From Streptomyces formicae (GTDB lineage Bacteria > Actinomycetota > Actinomycetes > Streptomycetales > Streptomycetaceae), in assembly GCF_022647665.1 (NCBI RefSeq), contig NZ_CP071872.1:2604001-2668000 (forward strand): DNA of 64,000 nt. Reading direction: 5' to 3'. Below are positions 27,865 through 36,908 of the stretch, piece by piece; position 1 is the stretch's first letter, and each line of letters starts with the position of its first letter. Below the pieces are notes generated by a model that was not told the origin of the DNA, did no database searches, and saw only the letters and a list, made by a program, of their open reading frames with translations. Both the position numbers and the translations under genes were made by a program.

Positions 27865-27877
27865 CGAAATAGTTTCG
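27865..27877. promoter_or_regulatory. LacI-type operator of bxlEFGA
   Basis: CGAAATAGTTTCG matches the operator core before the GH115-GH10 operon (CGAAACAGTTTCG) at all but one position. It sits about 30 bases downstream of the -10 element, where repressor binding would block transcription. Confidence 0.78.
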
Positions 27878-27889
27878 AGAGGCGAGGCG

Positions 27890-29197
27890 ATGAAGCGACG
27901 CGTACGGTTCCCGCGGACCGCCGTCATCGGCGGTGTGACGCTGGCAATGGCGCTTTCACTGGCCGCGTGCGGCGGGGACTCCGACGACTCGGCAGGCGGG
28001 TCCAACGAGATTCACGTCCTGGTCTACGGTGACGCGGCCAACAAGGTCGAGAAGCAGCTGGTCGAGACCTTCAACAAGACCTCCAAGGTCAAGGCGGTCC
28101 TGGACACCATTCCGGGCGCGGACTACCAGGCCAAGCTGCAGACGATCATCAACAGCAAGCAGGCCCCCGACGTCTTCTTCAACTGGGGCGGCGGCAGCAT
28201 CAAGCCGTTCGTCGACGCCGGCCTGCTGATGCCGCTGGACGACTTCATCGCCAAGGACGCGGGCCTGAAGGACAAGTTCCTGCCCTCGGTGTTCAACACC
28301 GCCGTCGTCGACGGAAAGCCGTACGGCGTCCCCATGCGCGGCACCCAGCCCGTGATGATGTTCCACAACAAGAAGGTCCTCGCGGACGCCGGCATCACGC
28401 CGCCGAAGACCTGGGACGAGCTGCTCGCGGCGGTCAAGACCCTCAAGGGCAAGGGTGTCACCCCGATCGCGCTCGGCGGCGGCGACAAGTGGCCGACGCA
28501 GATGTGGTACCAGTACGTCTACGACCGCGTCGCCGGGCCCGAGCTGTTCCAGAAGGCCATGACGGGCGACAAGAGCGCCTGGGAGAGCGCCGAGAGCAAG
28601 AAGGCCCTCTCCATGATCAAGGAGCTCGTCGACGCGGGTGCCTTCGGCACCAACTTCGACTCGGTGAAGTTCACCGACGGCGGTTCCCCCGCCCTGCTGG
28701 CCACCGGCAAGGCCGCCTTCGAGCTGATGGGCTCCTGGGAGTACTCGACCCTCCAGGACGCCCACCCGGAGTTCGCCAAGAGCGACCTCGGCTACGGCAC
28801 CTTCCCGACCGTCACCGGCGGCAAGGGCGACCCGAACAACATCGCCGGCAACACGAACAACTACTACTCGGTGCTGAAGAAGACCGAGCACCCCGAGGCG
28901 GTCGCCGACTTCCTCAAGCTCATGTACTCGGACGAGTTCGTGAAGGCGCAGCTGTCCATCGGCAACCTGCCCACCACCACGAACACCCCGGACTTCCTCG
29001 ACACCTCGGCGAGCCCGGAGTACTCGAAGTTCCAGTACGACCTGGTCGCGAAGGCCCCGGCGTTCCAGCTCTCCTGGGACCAGGCGTACCCGCCCGCGGC
29101 GACCACCACGATCCACGCGGCCGTCCAGCAGTTCTTCAACGGCCAGATCGACGCGGACGGATTCATCAAGCAGATGCAGTCCCTGCCGGCCGCCTGA
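27890..29197 (+). CDS. bxlE: Sugar ABC transporter substrate-binding lipoprotein (xylobiose type)
   Basis: This 435-residue extracellular lipoprotein has a lipobox (SLAACGG; cysteine near residue 27) after a basic start. It belongs to the family-1 extracellular solute-binding proteins (EIHVLVYGDAANKVEKQLVE, VFFNWGGGSIKPFVDAGLLM, AFELMGSWEYS). It would capture xylo-oligosaccharides released by the secreted GH10/GH115 enzymes and deliver them to the two permeases downstream. GAGGCGAGG lies before the ATG. The ligand is inferred from the operon context. No ATPase gene is present, as is usual for such systems in Streptomyces, which share the MsiK ATPase. Confidence 0.88.
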   Translation: MKRRVRFPRTAVIGGVTLAMALSLAACGGDSDDSAGGSNEIHVLVYGDAANKVEKQLVETFNKTSKVKAVLDTIPGADYQAKLQTIINSKQAPDVFFNWGGGSIKPFVDAGLLMPLDDFIAKDAGLKDKFLPSVFNTAVVDGKPYGVPMRGTQPVMMFHNKKVLADAGITPPKTWDELLAAVKTLKGKGVTPIALGGGDKWPTQMWYQYVYDRVAGPELFQKAMTGDKSAWESAESKKALSMIKELVDAGAFGTNFDSVKFTDGGSPALLATGKAAFELMGSWEYSTLQDAHPEFAKSDLGYGTFPTVTGGKGDPNNIAGNTNNYYSVLKKTEHPEAVADFLKLMYSDEFVKAQLSIGNLPTTTNTPDFLDTSASPEYSKFQYDLVAKAPAFQLSWDQAYPPAATTTIHAAVQQFFNGQIDADGFIKQMQSLPAA

Positions 29198-29223
29198 CCC
29201 ACCACTGATCCGGATCATCTGAC

Positions 29224-30171
29224 ATGACCACTGCCACTGCACCCGCCGTGGACAGCGAGAAGTCCGAACGGACCGGCCGGGCCCCCGGCCGGTCCGGCAC
29301 CGGAGTGGGCCGCCCGGGCTTCGCCTGGGCGGCTCCCGCCGCGCTCTTCTTCGGACTGTTCGCCATCGTCCCGCTCGGCATGCTCGTCGTGCTGTCCTTC
29401 GCCAGCTGGAACGGCCTCGGCGAGCCCGAGTTCGCCGGTTTCGACAACTGGAAGAAGCTCCTCGACGACCCCGTCATGCTGGAGAGCCTCTGGCTGAGCG
29501 TGCTGCTCACCGTGCTCGGCGTCGCCGTCCAGACCCCGGTCAGCATCCTGCTGGGCGTGTGGGCCGCGGGCCGCCAGCGGAACCGGGCGGTGCTGACCGC
29601 CATCTACTTCGTCCCGCTGCTGCTCTCCATCACGGCCGTGTCCGTGCTGTGGCGTGCCGTGCTCGACCCCAACTTCGGTGTGCCCTCGCAGGTCCAGTGG
29701 CTGTTCGGGGACGGCAACCTGCTCGGCAAGCAGGCATCCGCGATCGGTGTCCTCGTCTTCGTCGCCACCTGGCAGTTCACGCCCCTGCACACACTCATCT
29801 ACCAGGGCGCGGCCCGCGCGATCCCGCAGGTGCTCTACCAGGCCGCTGAGATCGACGGGGCCGGCAGGATCAGGAAGTTCTTCCACATCACCCTGCCGCA
29901 GCTGCGCAACAGCATCATCACCTCGATGATCCTCATGGTCGTCGGCGGTCTCACCACCTTCGACACGGTGCTGATCCTCACCCAGGGCGGCCCGGGCACC
30001 GACACCACGATCAGCGCCTACTACATGTACCAAAAGGCCTTCAAGAGCTTCGACTTCGGTACGGGATCCGCCATCGCGCTGCTCCTCGTCCTGGTCGCCA
30101 CGATCATCTCGCTGATCACGGTCAAGCTGTCGGGCTACGACAAGATGCGCAGCACCCAGGAGGGCGTGTGA
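29224..30171 (+). CDS. bxlF: Sugar ABC transporter permease 1
   Basis: This 315-residue protein of the MalF type has a cytoplasmic N-terminus of about 35 residues and six predicted helices. The coupling loop reads IPQVLYQAAEIDGAGRIRKF followed by FHITLPQLRNS. The next gene starts within its stop codon (TGATG, one-base overlap), so the two permeases are coupled. It forms half of the channel that imports the sugar bound by bxlE. Confidence 0.9.
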   Translation: MTTATAPAVDSEKSERTGRAPGRSGTGVGRPGFAWAAPAALFFGLFAIVPLGMLVVLSFASWNGLGEPEFAGFDNWKKLLDDPVMLESLWLSVLLTVLGVAVQTPVSILLGVWAAGRQRNRAVLTAIYFVPLLLSITAVSVLWRAVLDPNFGVPSQVQWLFGDGNLLGKQASAIGVLVFVATWQFTPLHTLIYQGAARAIPQVLYQAAEIDGAGRIRKFFHITLPQLRNSIITSMILMVVGGLTTFDTVLILTQGGPGTDTTISAYYMYQKAFKSFDFGTGSAIALLLVLVATIISLITVKLSGYDKMRSTQEGV

Positions 30172-30989
30172 TGAAGAGCCGTCCCAACTACCTGGCGGGG
30201 TTCGGCTCGCTCGTCTGGCTCTTCCTGGTCGGCCTGCCGCTGTACGTCATGCTGATCGCGACGTTCCAGAGCCGAGCGGACTACGCGGCGAACGGCCCGC
30301 TCGCCTTCCCGAAGAACTTCACGCTCGACAACTACATCAACGACCTCAACGACGGGTTCGGGCAGTACTTCCTCAACACGGTGATCGTCACCGTCGCGGT
30401 GGTCGGCATCGTGCTGCTGCTCGTGCCGCCGCTGGCGTACGCGATCGTCCGCAGCCAGGGCCGCACCACCACCGTCGTCTTCCGGCTCTTCCTGCTCGGC
30501 CTCGCGATCCCCTCGCAAGCCGTGATCGTCCCGATGTTCTACGTCATCAGCAAGGCCGGTCTCTACGACAACCTCATCGGCGTCATCCTGCCGACGGCGG
30601 CCTTCGCGATGCCGGTGTGCGCGCTCATCCTCACCGGCGTGATGCGTGACATCACCCCGGAACTGTACGAGGCGATGACCATGGACGGCGCCTCGCCCTG
30701 GCGGACCTTCTTCCAGCTCGTGGTCCCGCTCTCCAAGAGCGGCCTGTCGACGATCGTGGTCTTCTCGGCGCTCCAGGCGTGGAACGGCTTCCTCTTCCCG
30801 CTGGTCCTGACCCAGTCGGCGGAGACCAAGGTGATCACCATGGGCCTCTACGACTTCCAGACCGAACACGGAGTCGACATCCCCGGCCTCCTCGCCGCCG
30901 TGGTCCTGTCCATGCTCCCCATCCTGCTCGTCTACCTGTTCGCCCGTCGCGCCCTGGTCCAAGGGCTGATGGGCGTCGGAGGAAAGTGA
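30171..30989 (+). CDS. bxlG: Sugar ABC transporter permease 2
   Basis: This 272-residue MalG-type permease has six predicted helices. The coupling loop is ITPELYEAMTMDGASPWRTF followed by FQLVVPLSKSG. It pairs with the preceding permease. Its stop overlaps the GTG start of the GH3 gene (GTGA), so import and intracellular cleavage proteins are translated together. Confidence 0.9.
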   Translation: MKSRPNYLAGFGSLVWLFLVGLPLYVMLIATFQSRADYAANGPLAFPKNFTLDNYINDLNDGFGQYFLNTVIVTVAVVGIVLLLVPPLAYAIVRSQGRTTTVVFRLFLLGLAIPSQAVIVPMFYVISKAGLYDNLIGVILPTAAFAMPVCALILTGVMRDITPELYEAMTMDGASPWRTFFQLVVPLSKSGLSTIVVFSALQAWNGFLFPLVLTQSAETKVITMGLYDFQTEHGVDIPGLLAAVVLSMLPILLVYLFARRALVQGLMGVGGK

Positions 30990-33445
30990 CCGACAACGTG
31001 GCTGTAGAGGACAACCTGGCCGTGGAGACCGCCGTGGCGACCGATTCCGCCCGCCCCCTCTGGCGCGATCCGTCCCTCGATGCGGAGACCCGCGCCGAGG
31101 CCCTGATCGCCGAGATGACCCTCCAGGAGAAGATCGCCCAGCTCTTCGGAGTCTGGGTGGGCGCGTCGAACGAGGGCGCCGAAGTCGCCCCGCACCAGCA
31201 CGACATGGAGGAGACGCCGGATCTCGACGAGCTGCTGCCCCACGGTCTCGGGCAGCTGACCCGGCCCTTCGGCACGGCCCCGGTCGACCCGGCGGTCGGC
31301 GCGCTCTCGCTGGCGCGCACCCAGCGCCGTATCGCCGAGGCGAACCGTTTCGGCATCCCGGCCCTCGCCCATGAGGAGTGCCTCGCCGGCTTCGCCGCCT
31401 GGGGCGCCACCGCCTACCCCGTGCCGCTGTCCTGGGGCGCCACCTTCAACCCCGCGCTGATCCGCGAGATGGCCGCCGCCATCGGGCGCGACATGCGCGC
31501 GGTCGGCGTCCACCAGGGCCTCGCCCCGGTGCTCGACGTCGTACGGGACGCACGCTGGGGCCGGGTCGAGGAGACCATCGGCGAGGACCCGTACCTCGTC
31601 GGCACGGTCGCCACCGCCTACGTCCAGGGCCTGGAGTCCGCGGGCATCGTCGCCACCCTCAAGCACTTCGCCGGGTACTCCGCCTCCCGCGCCGGGCGCA
31701 ATCTGGCGCCGGTCGGCATGGGGGCCCGCGAGCGCGCCGACATCATCCTGCCGCCGTTCGAGATGGCCGTGCGGGAGAGCGGCGTGCGCTCCGTCATGCA
31801 CGCCTACACCGACACCGACGGCATCCCCTCCGCCGCCGACGAGCGGCTGCTGACCGGGCTGCTGAGGGACACCTGGGGCTTCACCGGAACGGTCGTCGCC
31901 GACTACTTCGGCATCGCCTTCCTCAAGACCCTGCACGGAGTGGCCGGCACCTTCGGCGAAGCCGCCGGCGCCGCGCTCGCCGCAGGCGTGGACGTGGAGC
32001 TGCCGACGGTCAACACCTTCGGCGAGCCGCTGCTCGACGCGGTCGCCGCGGGCCGCGTGCCCGAGGCGCTGATCGACCGCGCGGTACGGCGCGTACTCGT
32101 CCAGAAGGCCCAGCTCGGCCTGCTCGACCCGGACTGGAGCCCGCGCCCCGAGGCGCTGGCCGGAACCGCGGCGCTTGCCGGGGCCGGAACCGACGCCGCC
32201 TCCGAGGCGCTGCGCGGAACGATCGGCCTCGACGCGGACGCCAACCGGGTCCTCGCCCGCCGGGTCGCCGAACAGGCCGTCGTCCTGCTCCACAACGACG
32301 GCACCCTGCCGCTGGCCCCGGCCACCGGTGCCGAGGACCGCACCGCACCGGCCCGGATCGCGCTGATCGGCCCCAACGCCGAGGTCCCGACCGCGGTCCT
32401 GGGCTGCTACGCCTTCCCCGTCCACGTCGGCGTCCAGCACCCCGAGATCCCGGTCGGCATCGAACTGCCCACGCTGCGCGAGGCGCTGGCGGCGGAGTTC
32501 CCCGGCAGCGAGATCGTGGTGGCCCGGGGCGCGAGCGTCGACGGCACCGAAACCGACGGCTTCGCGGCCGCGGCCGAGCTCGCCCGGAACGCCGACATCG
32601 TTATCGCCGCGCTCGGCGACCGCGCCGGACTCTTCGGCCGCGGCACCAGCGGCGAGGGCTGCGACGCCGAGTCGCTGGCCCTGCCCGGGGTCCAGCAGCA
32701 GCTGCTCGACCTGCTCCTGGACAGCGGCACCCCGGTCGTGGTGACGATGCTGGCCGGACGGCCCTACGTGCTGGGCCGGGCGGCGACGGAAGCCGCCGCC
32801 GTCGTCCAGTCCTTCTTCCCCGGCGAGGAGGGCACCCGGGCCATCGCCTCGGTGCTGAGCGGCCGGACCGCCCCGGAGGGACGGCTCCCGGTCAGCGTGC
32901 CCCGCCACCCCGGGGCCCAGCCGTCCACGTATCTGGCGGCGCGGCTCGGTCACTCCAGCGAGGTCTCCAACATCGACCCGACCCCGGCCTTCGGCTTCGG
33001 GCACGGGCTGACGTACACCACGTTCGAGTGGACCGACCTGGCCGTGGACGTCGAAGAGGCGGCCACGGACGCCGAGTTCCGGCTCTCCTGCACGGTCCGC
33101 AACACCGGCGGCCGCGAGGGCACCGAGCTGATCCAGCTCTATCTGCACGACCCCGTCGCCTCGGTGGTGCAGCCCGTCCAGCGGCTCATCGGCTACGCCC
33201 GGCTGGAGCTCGCGCCCGGCGAGTCCGTACGGGTCCACGCGACCGTCCCCGCCGACCTGGCCTCCTTCACCGGCCGCGACGGGCGGCGCATCGTGGAGCC
33301 GGGTGAGCTGGAGCTGCGGCTCAGCGCCTCCAGCACCGAGCCGCGCCTGACGGCACGGGTCGTGCTCACCGGTCCCGTACGGGAGGTCGACCACCGCCGG
33401 CGGCTGCACGCGCAGTTCACGACGGAGCCGCCTGCGGCATCGTGA
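30986..33445 (+). CDS. bxlA: Intracellular GH3 beta-xylosidase
   Basis: This 819-residue enzyme lacks a signal peptide, so it would hydrolyse imported xylobiose and xylo-oligomers to xylose in the cytoplasm. It has the GH3 barrel (LAPVLDVVRDARWGRVEETI, TLKHFAGYSASRAGRN), with the probable nucleophile D306 in GTVVADYFG. The C-terminal sandwich domain (VLGCYAFP, FFPGEEGTRA) and a fibronectin-III-like end (about 720-800) follow. The GTG start at 30986 follows GGAGG and overlaps bxlG. The product xylose would feed xylA and xylB nearby. Confidence 0.92.
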   Translation: MTDNVAVEDNLAVETAVATDSARPLWRDPSLDAETRAEALIAEMTLQEKIAQLFGVWVGASNEGAEVAPHQHDMEETPDLDELLPHGLGQLTRPFGTAPVDPAVGALSLARTQRRIAEANRFGIPALAHEECLAGFAAWGATAYPVPLSWGATFNPALIREMAAAIGRDMRAVGVHQGLAPVLDVVRDARWGRVEETIGEDPYLVGTVATAYVQGLESAGIVATLKHFAGYSASRAGRNLAPVGMGARERADIILPPFEMAVRESGVRSVMHAYTDTDGIPSAADERLLTGLLRDTWGFTGTVVADYFGIAFLKTLHGVAGTFGEAAGAALAAGVDVELPTVNTFGEPLLDAVAAGRVPEALIDRAVRRVLVQKAQLGLLDPDWSPRPEALAGTAALAGAGTDAASEALRGTIGLDADANRVLARRVAEQAVVLLHNDGTLPLAPATGAEDRTAPARIALIGPNAEVPTAVLGCYAFPVHVGVQHPEIPVGIELPTLREALAAEFPGSEIVVARGASVDGTETDGFAAAAELARNADIVIAALGDRAGLFGRGTSGEGCDAESLALPGVQQQLLDLLLDSGTPVVVTMLAGRPYVLGRAATEAAAVVQSFFPGEEGTRAIASVLSGRTAPEGRLPVSVPRHPGAQPSTYLAARLGHSSEVSNIDPTPAFGFGHGLTYTTFEWTDLAVDVEEAATDAEFRLSCTVRNTGGREGTELIQLYLHDPVASVVQPVQRLIGYARLELAPGESVRVHATVPADLASFTGRDGRRIVEPGELELRLSASSTEPRLTARVVLTGPVREVDHRRRLHAQFTTEPPAAS

Positions 33446-33477
33446 CGACGACGGCACAGCGGAACTGAGCAGGCACC

Positions 33478-33510
33478 GGCGCGTGCACCACACCTCGTGG
33501 TGCACGCGCC
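33478..33510 (+). terminator. Strong hairpin ending the bxl operon
   Basis: GGCGCGTGCACCAC (33478-33491) and GTGGTGCACGCGCC (33497-33510) form a perfect 14-base stem with a five-base loop. Confidence 0.9.
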
Positions 33511-33530
33511 GCCGTGCTGTCCGGCACGGC

Positions 33531-33622
33531 CGGTCAACCGTCAACCACAACCGCCAATCTCAACCGTCAGCCTCAAGCGCCAACCACAAGCGCCAACCTC
33601 AAGCCCCAACCATCAACCGTCG
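33531..33622. repeat. Degenerate CAACC tandem repeat
   Basis: Units such as CAACCGTCAACCACAACCGC and CAAGCGCCAACC repeat with drift for about 90 bases and run into the 3' end of the Lrp/AsnC gene. Confidence 0.75.
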
Positions 33623-34068
33623 ACCGGCAGACCGCGCGGTTCCTTGATCCGCTTCATGATGATCTGGGAGTTGACCTCCGTGACACCGGACAGCGCCGTC
33701 AGCTTCTCGATCCACAGCCGCTCGTAGGCACGCAGGTCCTCCACGGCGATCCGCAGCAGGCAGCCAGGGCTGCCGAAGAGCCGGTACGCCTCGATGACGT
33801 CGGGGACGTCCTGGAGCGCGGCCTCGAACGACTCGACCACCTCGCGGTCGCGCTCCACCTCGATGGAGACGAGCACCTCGAAGGCCCGGCCGACCGCCTC
33901 CGGGTCGATGACCGCCCGATAGCCCTGGATCACCCCGTCCTGCTCCAGCTGGCGGACGCGGCGCATGCACGGGGAAGGGGTCAGGCCCACGCGCTGTGCC
34001 AGCTCCTGATTGCTCAGCCGTCCGTCGTTCTGGAGCTCGCGCAAGATAGCCCTGTCGATCTGGTCCAT
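33613..34068 (-). CDS. Lrp/AsnC-family regulator
   Basis: This 151-residue protein starts MDQIDRAILRELQNDGRLSN and continues with the AsnC helix-turn-helix (ELAQRVGLTPSPCMRRVRQL) and a RAM ligand-binding domain (VLVSIEVERDREVVESFEAA, GSPGCLLRIAVEDL). It is divergent from asparaginase/aspartase and probably controls them in response to an amino acid. GCGCAATT at its own start region and AATTGCGC at 34121 form an inverted pair spanning the promoters. No clear ribosome site precedes ATG 34068; ATG 34092 is an alternative. Confidence 0.88.
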   Translation of the reverse strand: MDQIDRAILRELQNDGRLSNQELAQRVGLTPSPCMRRVRQLEQDGVIQGYRAVIDPEAVGRAFEVLVSIEVERDREVVESFEAALQDVPDVIEAYRLFGSPGCLLRIAVEDLRAYERLWIEKLTALSGVTEVNSQIIMKRIKEPRGLPVDG

Positions 34069-34069
34069 G

Positions 34070-34128
34070 GCGCAATTATCCACCACAGTCATGGCGTCGG
34101 TGGGGTGAAACCGGCGAACAAATTGCGC
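34070..34128. promoter_or_regulatory. Inverted AATTGCGC pair, candidate Lrp/AsnC sites
   Basis: GCGCAATT (34070-34077) and AATTGCGC (34121-34128) are exact inverted copies 43 bases apart in the divergent promoter region. The spacing suits wrapping by an octameric Lrp-type protein. Confidence 0.55.
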
Positions 34129-34229
34129 GATACACCTTCTATCATTGCGTATGAATTCGCCGCCTCGTCGCGGCACGGACATCACGGACACCACGGACGT
34201 AACGGGACTCCACGGACGAGGAGGGCACA

Positions 34230-35252
34230 GTGGGACGCATCGTCGTCATCAGCACCGGCGGGACCATAGCCAGCCGCTGGCAGGGGGCGGGGTTCGCCGC
34301 CGACGCGCACGGCCGGGAGGTCATGGCGACCGCCGCGGTGCCCGAGGGCGTCAGCGTCGAGATCGTCGACCTGTTCAGCGTGAACAGCCCCCGCCTCACC
34401 ACCCACCACCAGCTCACCCTGCTCCACACGGTGCACGAGGTGCTCGCCGACCCCGGCGTGGACGGCATCGTCGTCACCCACGGCACCGACACCCTGGAGG
34501 AGTCCGCCTTCCTGGTCGACCTCCACCACGACGACCCGCGCCCGGTGGTGTTCACGGGCGCCCAGCTCCCGCTCGACGCCGCCGACGGCGACGGACCCGG
34601 CAACCTCCACGACGCGCTGCTGACCGCCGCGACGACCCGCGGCCTGGGCGTGCTGGTCGCCTTCGACGGCAAGGTGCATCCCGCCCGCGGCACCGTCAAG
34701 ACGCAGACGCTCGCCGCCGACGCCTTCGCCGACCCGTCCGGCGACCGGATCGGCAACATCGGCTTCGGCCGGGTCTCCGTCCTGCGGCAGCCGCAGCGTC
34801 CCGTCGCACTGGCCCTGCCCGCCGTGCCCGGCGCCGCGCCCCGCGTCGACATGGTGATGCACCACGCCGACGCCGACCCGCTGCTGCTCAACGCCGCCGT
34901 GGACGCGGGCGCCCAGGGCATCGTCCTGGTGGCCACCGGCGCCGGCAACGCGACCCCCGAGATCGTCGAGGCCGTCGCGTCCGCCACCTCCCGCGGCGTG
35001 CTCGTCGCCCTGACCACCCGGGTCCAGGCCGGCCCGGTCACCGAGATCTACACCCACGGCGGCGCGGTCGACCTCGTGGCCGCGGGCGCCGTGCCCACCG
35101 GCACCCTCCGCGCCGGCCAGGCCCGGATCGCCGTACTCAGCGCACTGCTCGCCACCACCGACCCCCGGGAGCGGGACCGGGTGCTGCGCCACGCGCTCGG
35201 CGAGGCGGTCACCGCCGACGACCGCCCGGCGGCGGAACTCGTCCAGGCATAG
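34230..35252 (+). CDS. L-asparaginase
   Basis: This 340-residue enzyme hydrolyses asparagine to aspartate and ammonia. The two catalytic threonines lie in VISTGGTIASRW (residue about 12) and VVTHGTDTLEES (about 85), with further family motifs GNLHDALLTAA and AFDGKVHPAR. There is no signal peptide, so it acts in the cytoplasm. GAGGAGG precedes the GTG start. Aspartase follows, giving a two-step route from asparagine to fumarate, and an Lrp/AsnC regulator is divergent. Confidence 0.92.
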   Translation: MGRIVVISTGGTIASRWQGAGFAADAHGREVMATAAVPEGVSVEIVDLFSVNSPRLTTHHQLTLLHTVHEVLADPGVDGIVVTHGTDTLEESAFLVDLHHDDPRPVVFTGAQLPLDAADGDGPGNLHDALLTAATTRGLGVLVAFDGKVHPARGTVKTQTLAADAFADPSGDRIGNIGFGRVSVLRQPQRPVALALPAVPGAAPRVDMVMHHADADPLLLNAAVDAGAQGIVLVATGAGNATPEIVEAVASATSRGVLVALTTRVQAGPVTEIYTHGGAVDLVAAGAVPTGTLRAGQARIAVLSALLATTDPRERDRVLRHALGEAVTADDRPAAELVQA

Positions 35253-35295
35253 CCCGTCCAGGCACAACCCGTCCGGGCACAGCCCGTCAGGTCCC
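35240..35295. repeat. Short tandem repeat AGCCCGTCCAGGCAC
   Basis: Three imperfect 15-base copies (AGCCCGTCCAGGCAC, AACCCGTCCGGGCAC, AGCCCGTCAGG) lie at the end of the asparaginase gene and beyond it. Confidence 0.7.
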
Positions 35296-35333
35296 CCCTT
35301 CCGTACGCACCCGACAGGAGAGTCCGCACCTCC

Positions 35334-36788
35334 ATGGCCACGCACGTCCACGCCCACCCCGGGGAACGCCCCGCGCTGCCCGGCGAGTTCCGCAGCGAGC
35401 ACGACCTGCTCGGCGACCGGGACGTCCCCGCCGACGCCTACTACGGCATCCACACCTTGCGGGCGGTGGAGAACTTCCCCATCACCGGCACCCCGATCTC
35501 GGCCTACCCGGACCTCGTCGCCGCCCTCGCCTGCGTCAAGCAGGCAGCGGCCCTGGCCAACCGCGAACTCGGCCTGCTCGACGGCCGCAAAGCCGACGCG
35601 ATCGTGACCGCCTGCGAGGAGATCCGGTCCGGGAAGCTCCACGACGAGTTCGTGGTCGACGTGATCCAGGGCGGCGCGGGCACCTCCACGAACATGAACG
35701 CCAACGAGGTCGTCGCCAACCGCGCCCTCGAACTCCTCGGCCACCCCAAGGGCGAGTACACCCGACTGCACCCGCTGGAGGACGTCAACGCGGGCCAGAG
35801 CACCAACGACGTCTACCCGACCGCCGTCAAGATCGCCCTCGACTTCGCCGCCCATCGGCTGCTGGACGCCATGGACGTGTTGCGCTCGGCGTTCGAGGCG
35901 AAGGCGCAGGAGTTCGCGGACGTCCTGAAGATGGGCCGTACGCAGCTCCAGGACGCGGTGCCGATGACCCTGGGCCAGGAGTTCGCGACGTACGCCGTCA
36001 TGCTCGGCGAGGACCGCAAGCGGCTCACCGAGGCCAGGGCGCTGATCCACGAGATCAACCTCGGCGGCACGGCCATCGGCACGGGGCTCAACGCCCATCC
36101 CCGGTACGCGGCGCTCGCCGCCCGGGAGTTGCGGACCATCACCGGACTGCCGCTCACCGTCGCCGACGACCTCGTCGAGGCCACGCAGGACGCGGGCGCG
36201 TTCGTCCAGCTGTCAGGCGTGCTGAAGCGGATCGCGGTCAAGCTCTCCAAGACCTGCAACGACCTGCGGCTGCTGTCCTGCGGCCCGCGGGCAGGCTTCG
36301 CCGAGATCAACCTGCCTCCCGTGCAGGCCGGTTCGAGCATCATGCCCGGCAAGGTCAACCCCGTCGTCCCCGAGGTGGTCAACCAGATCGCCTTCGAGGT
36401 CATCGGCAACGACATGGCCGTGACCATGGCCGCCGAGGCGGGCCAGCTCCAGCTGAACGCCTTCGAGCCGATCATCGCCCACAGCCTGCTGAAGAGCCTC
36501 ACCCACCTGCGGGCCGGCTGCCTGACCCTCGCCGAGCGCTGTGTCACCGGCATCACCGCCAACCGCGAGCACCTCGCCGGGCTCGTCGCCCACTCCATCG
36601 GCCTGGCGACCGCGCTCAACCCGCACATCGGCTACGAGCAGGCCACCGCCGTCGCCCAGGAGGCCCTGAGGACCGGCCGCAGCGTGCAGGAACTCGTCCT
36701 CGACAGGGGGCTGCTGACCGAGGACGAGCTCCAGCGCATCCTGCTCCCGGACAATCTCGCCCGGCCGCACAGGATCCAGGGCCTCTAG
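35334..36788 (+). CDS. aspA: Aspartate ammonia-lyase (aspartase)
   Basis: This 484-residue enzyme of the fumarase/aspartase superfamily converts aspartate to fumarate and ammonia. Seen are the substrate-binding GTSTNMNANEV, the HPLEDVNAGQSTNDV segment and the signature loop GSSIMPGKVNPVVPE holding the catalytic serine. It could be mistaken for fumarase C, but the pairing with asparaginase and the DRDVPADAYYGIHTLRA-type start favour aspartase. AGGAG lies about 13 bases before the ATG, slightly far. Confidence 0.9.
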   Translation: MATHVHAHPGERPALPGEFRSEHDLLGDRDVPADAYYGIHTLRAVENFPITGTPISAYPDLVAALACVKQAAALANRELGLLDGRKADAIVTACEEIRSGKLHDEFVVDVIQGGAGTSTNMNANEVVANRALELLGHPKGEYTRLHPLEDVNAGQSTNDVYPTAVKIALDFAAHRLLDAMDVLRSAFEAKAQEFADVLKMGRTQLQDAVPMTLGQEFATYAVMLGEDRKRLTEARALIHEINLGGTAIGTGLNAHPRYAALAARELRTITGLPLTVADDLVEATQDAGAFVQLSGVLKRIAVKLSKTCNDLRLLSCGPRAGFAEINLPPVQAGSSIMPGKVNPVVPEVVNQIAFEVIGNDMAVTMAAEAGQLQLNAFEPIIAHSLLKSLTHLRAGCLTLAERCVTGITANREHLAGLVAHSIGLATALNPHIGYEQATAVAQEALRTGRSVQELVLDRGLLTEDELQRILLPDNLARPHRIQGL

Positions 36789-36904
36789 GAACACACGACC
36801 AGGAACCCACGACCAGGAACACACGACCAGGAACCCACGACCAGGAACCCACGACCGGGAAGACACGATCCAGGGCCCGGACCCCGAGGGCCCGGACCCC
36901 GAGG
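36788..36904. repeat. 14-base tandem repeat plus a 15-base duplication after aspA
   Basis: Six near-identical 14-base units (GGAACCCACGACCA and GGAACACACGACCA variants) fill about 36788-36871. They are followed by two exact copies of CCCGGACCCCGAGGG (36875-36904). There are no spacers of unique sequence, so this is not a CRISPR array. Confidence 0.85.
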
Positions 36905-36908
36905 GCGC

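Noticed and set aside
36788..36904. CRISPR-like array after aspA
   Set aside because: The 14-base units are directly adjacent with no unique spacers, and no cas genes are present.
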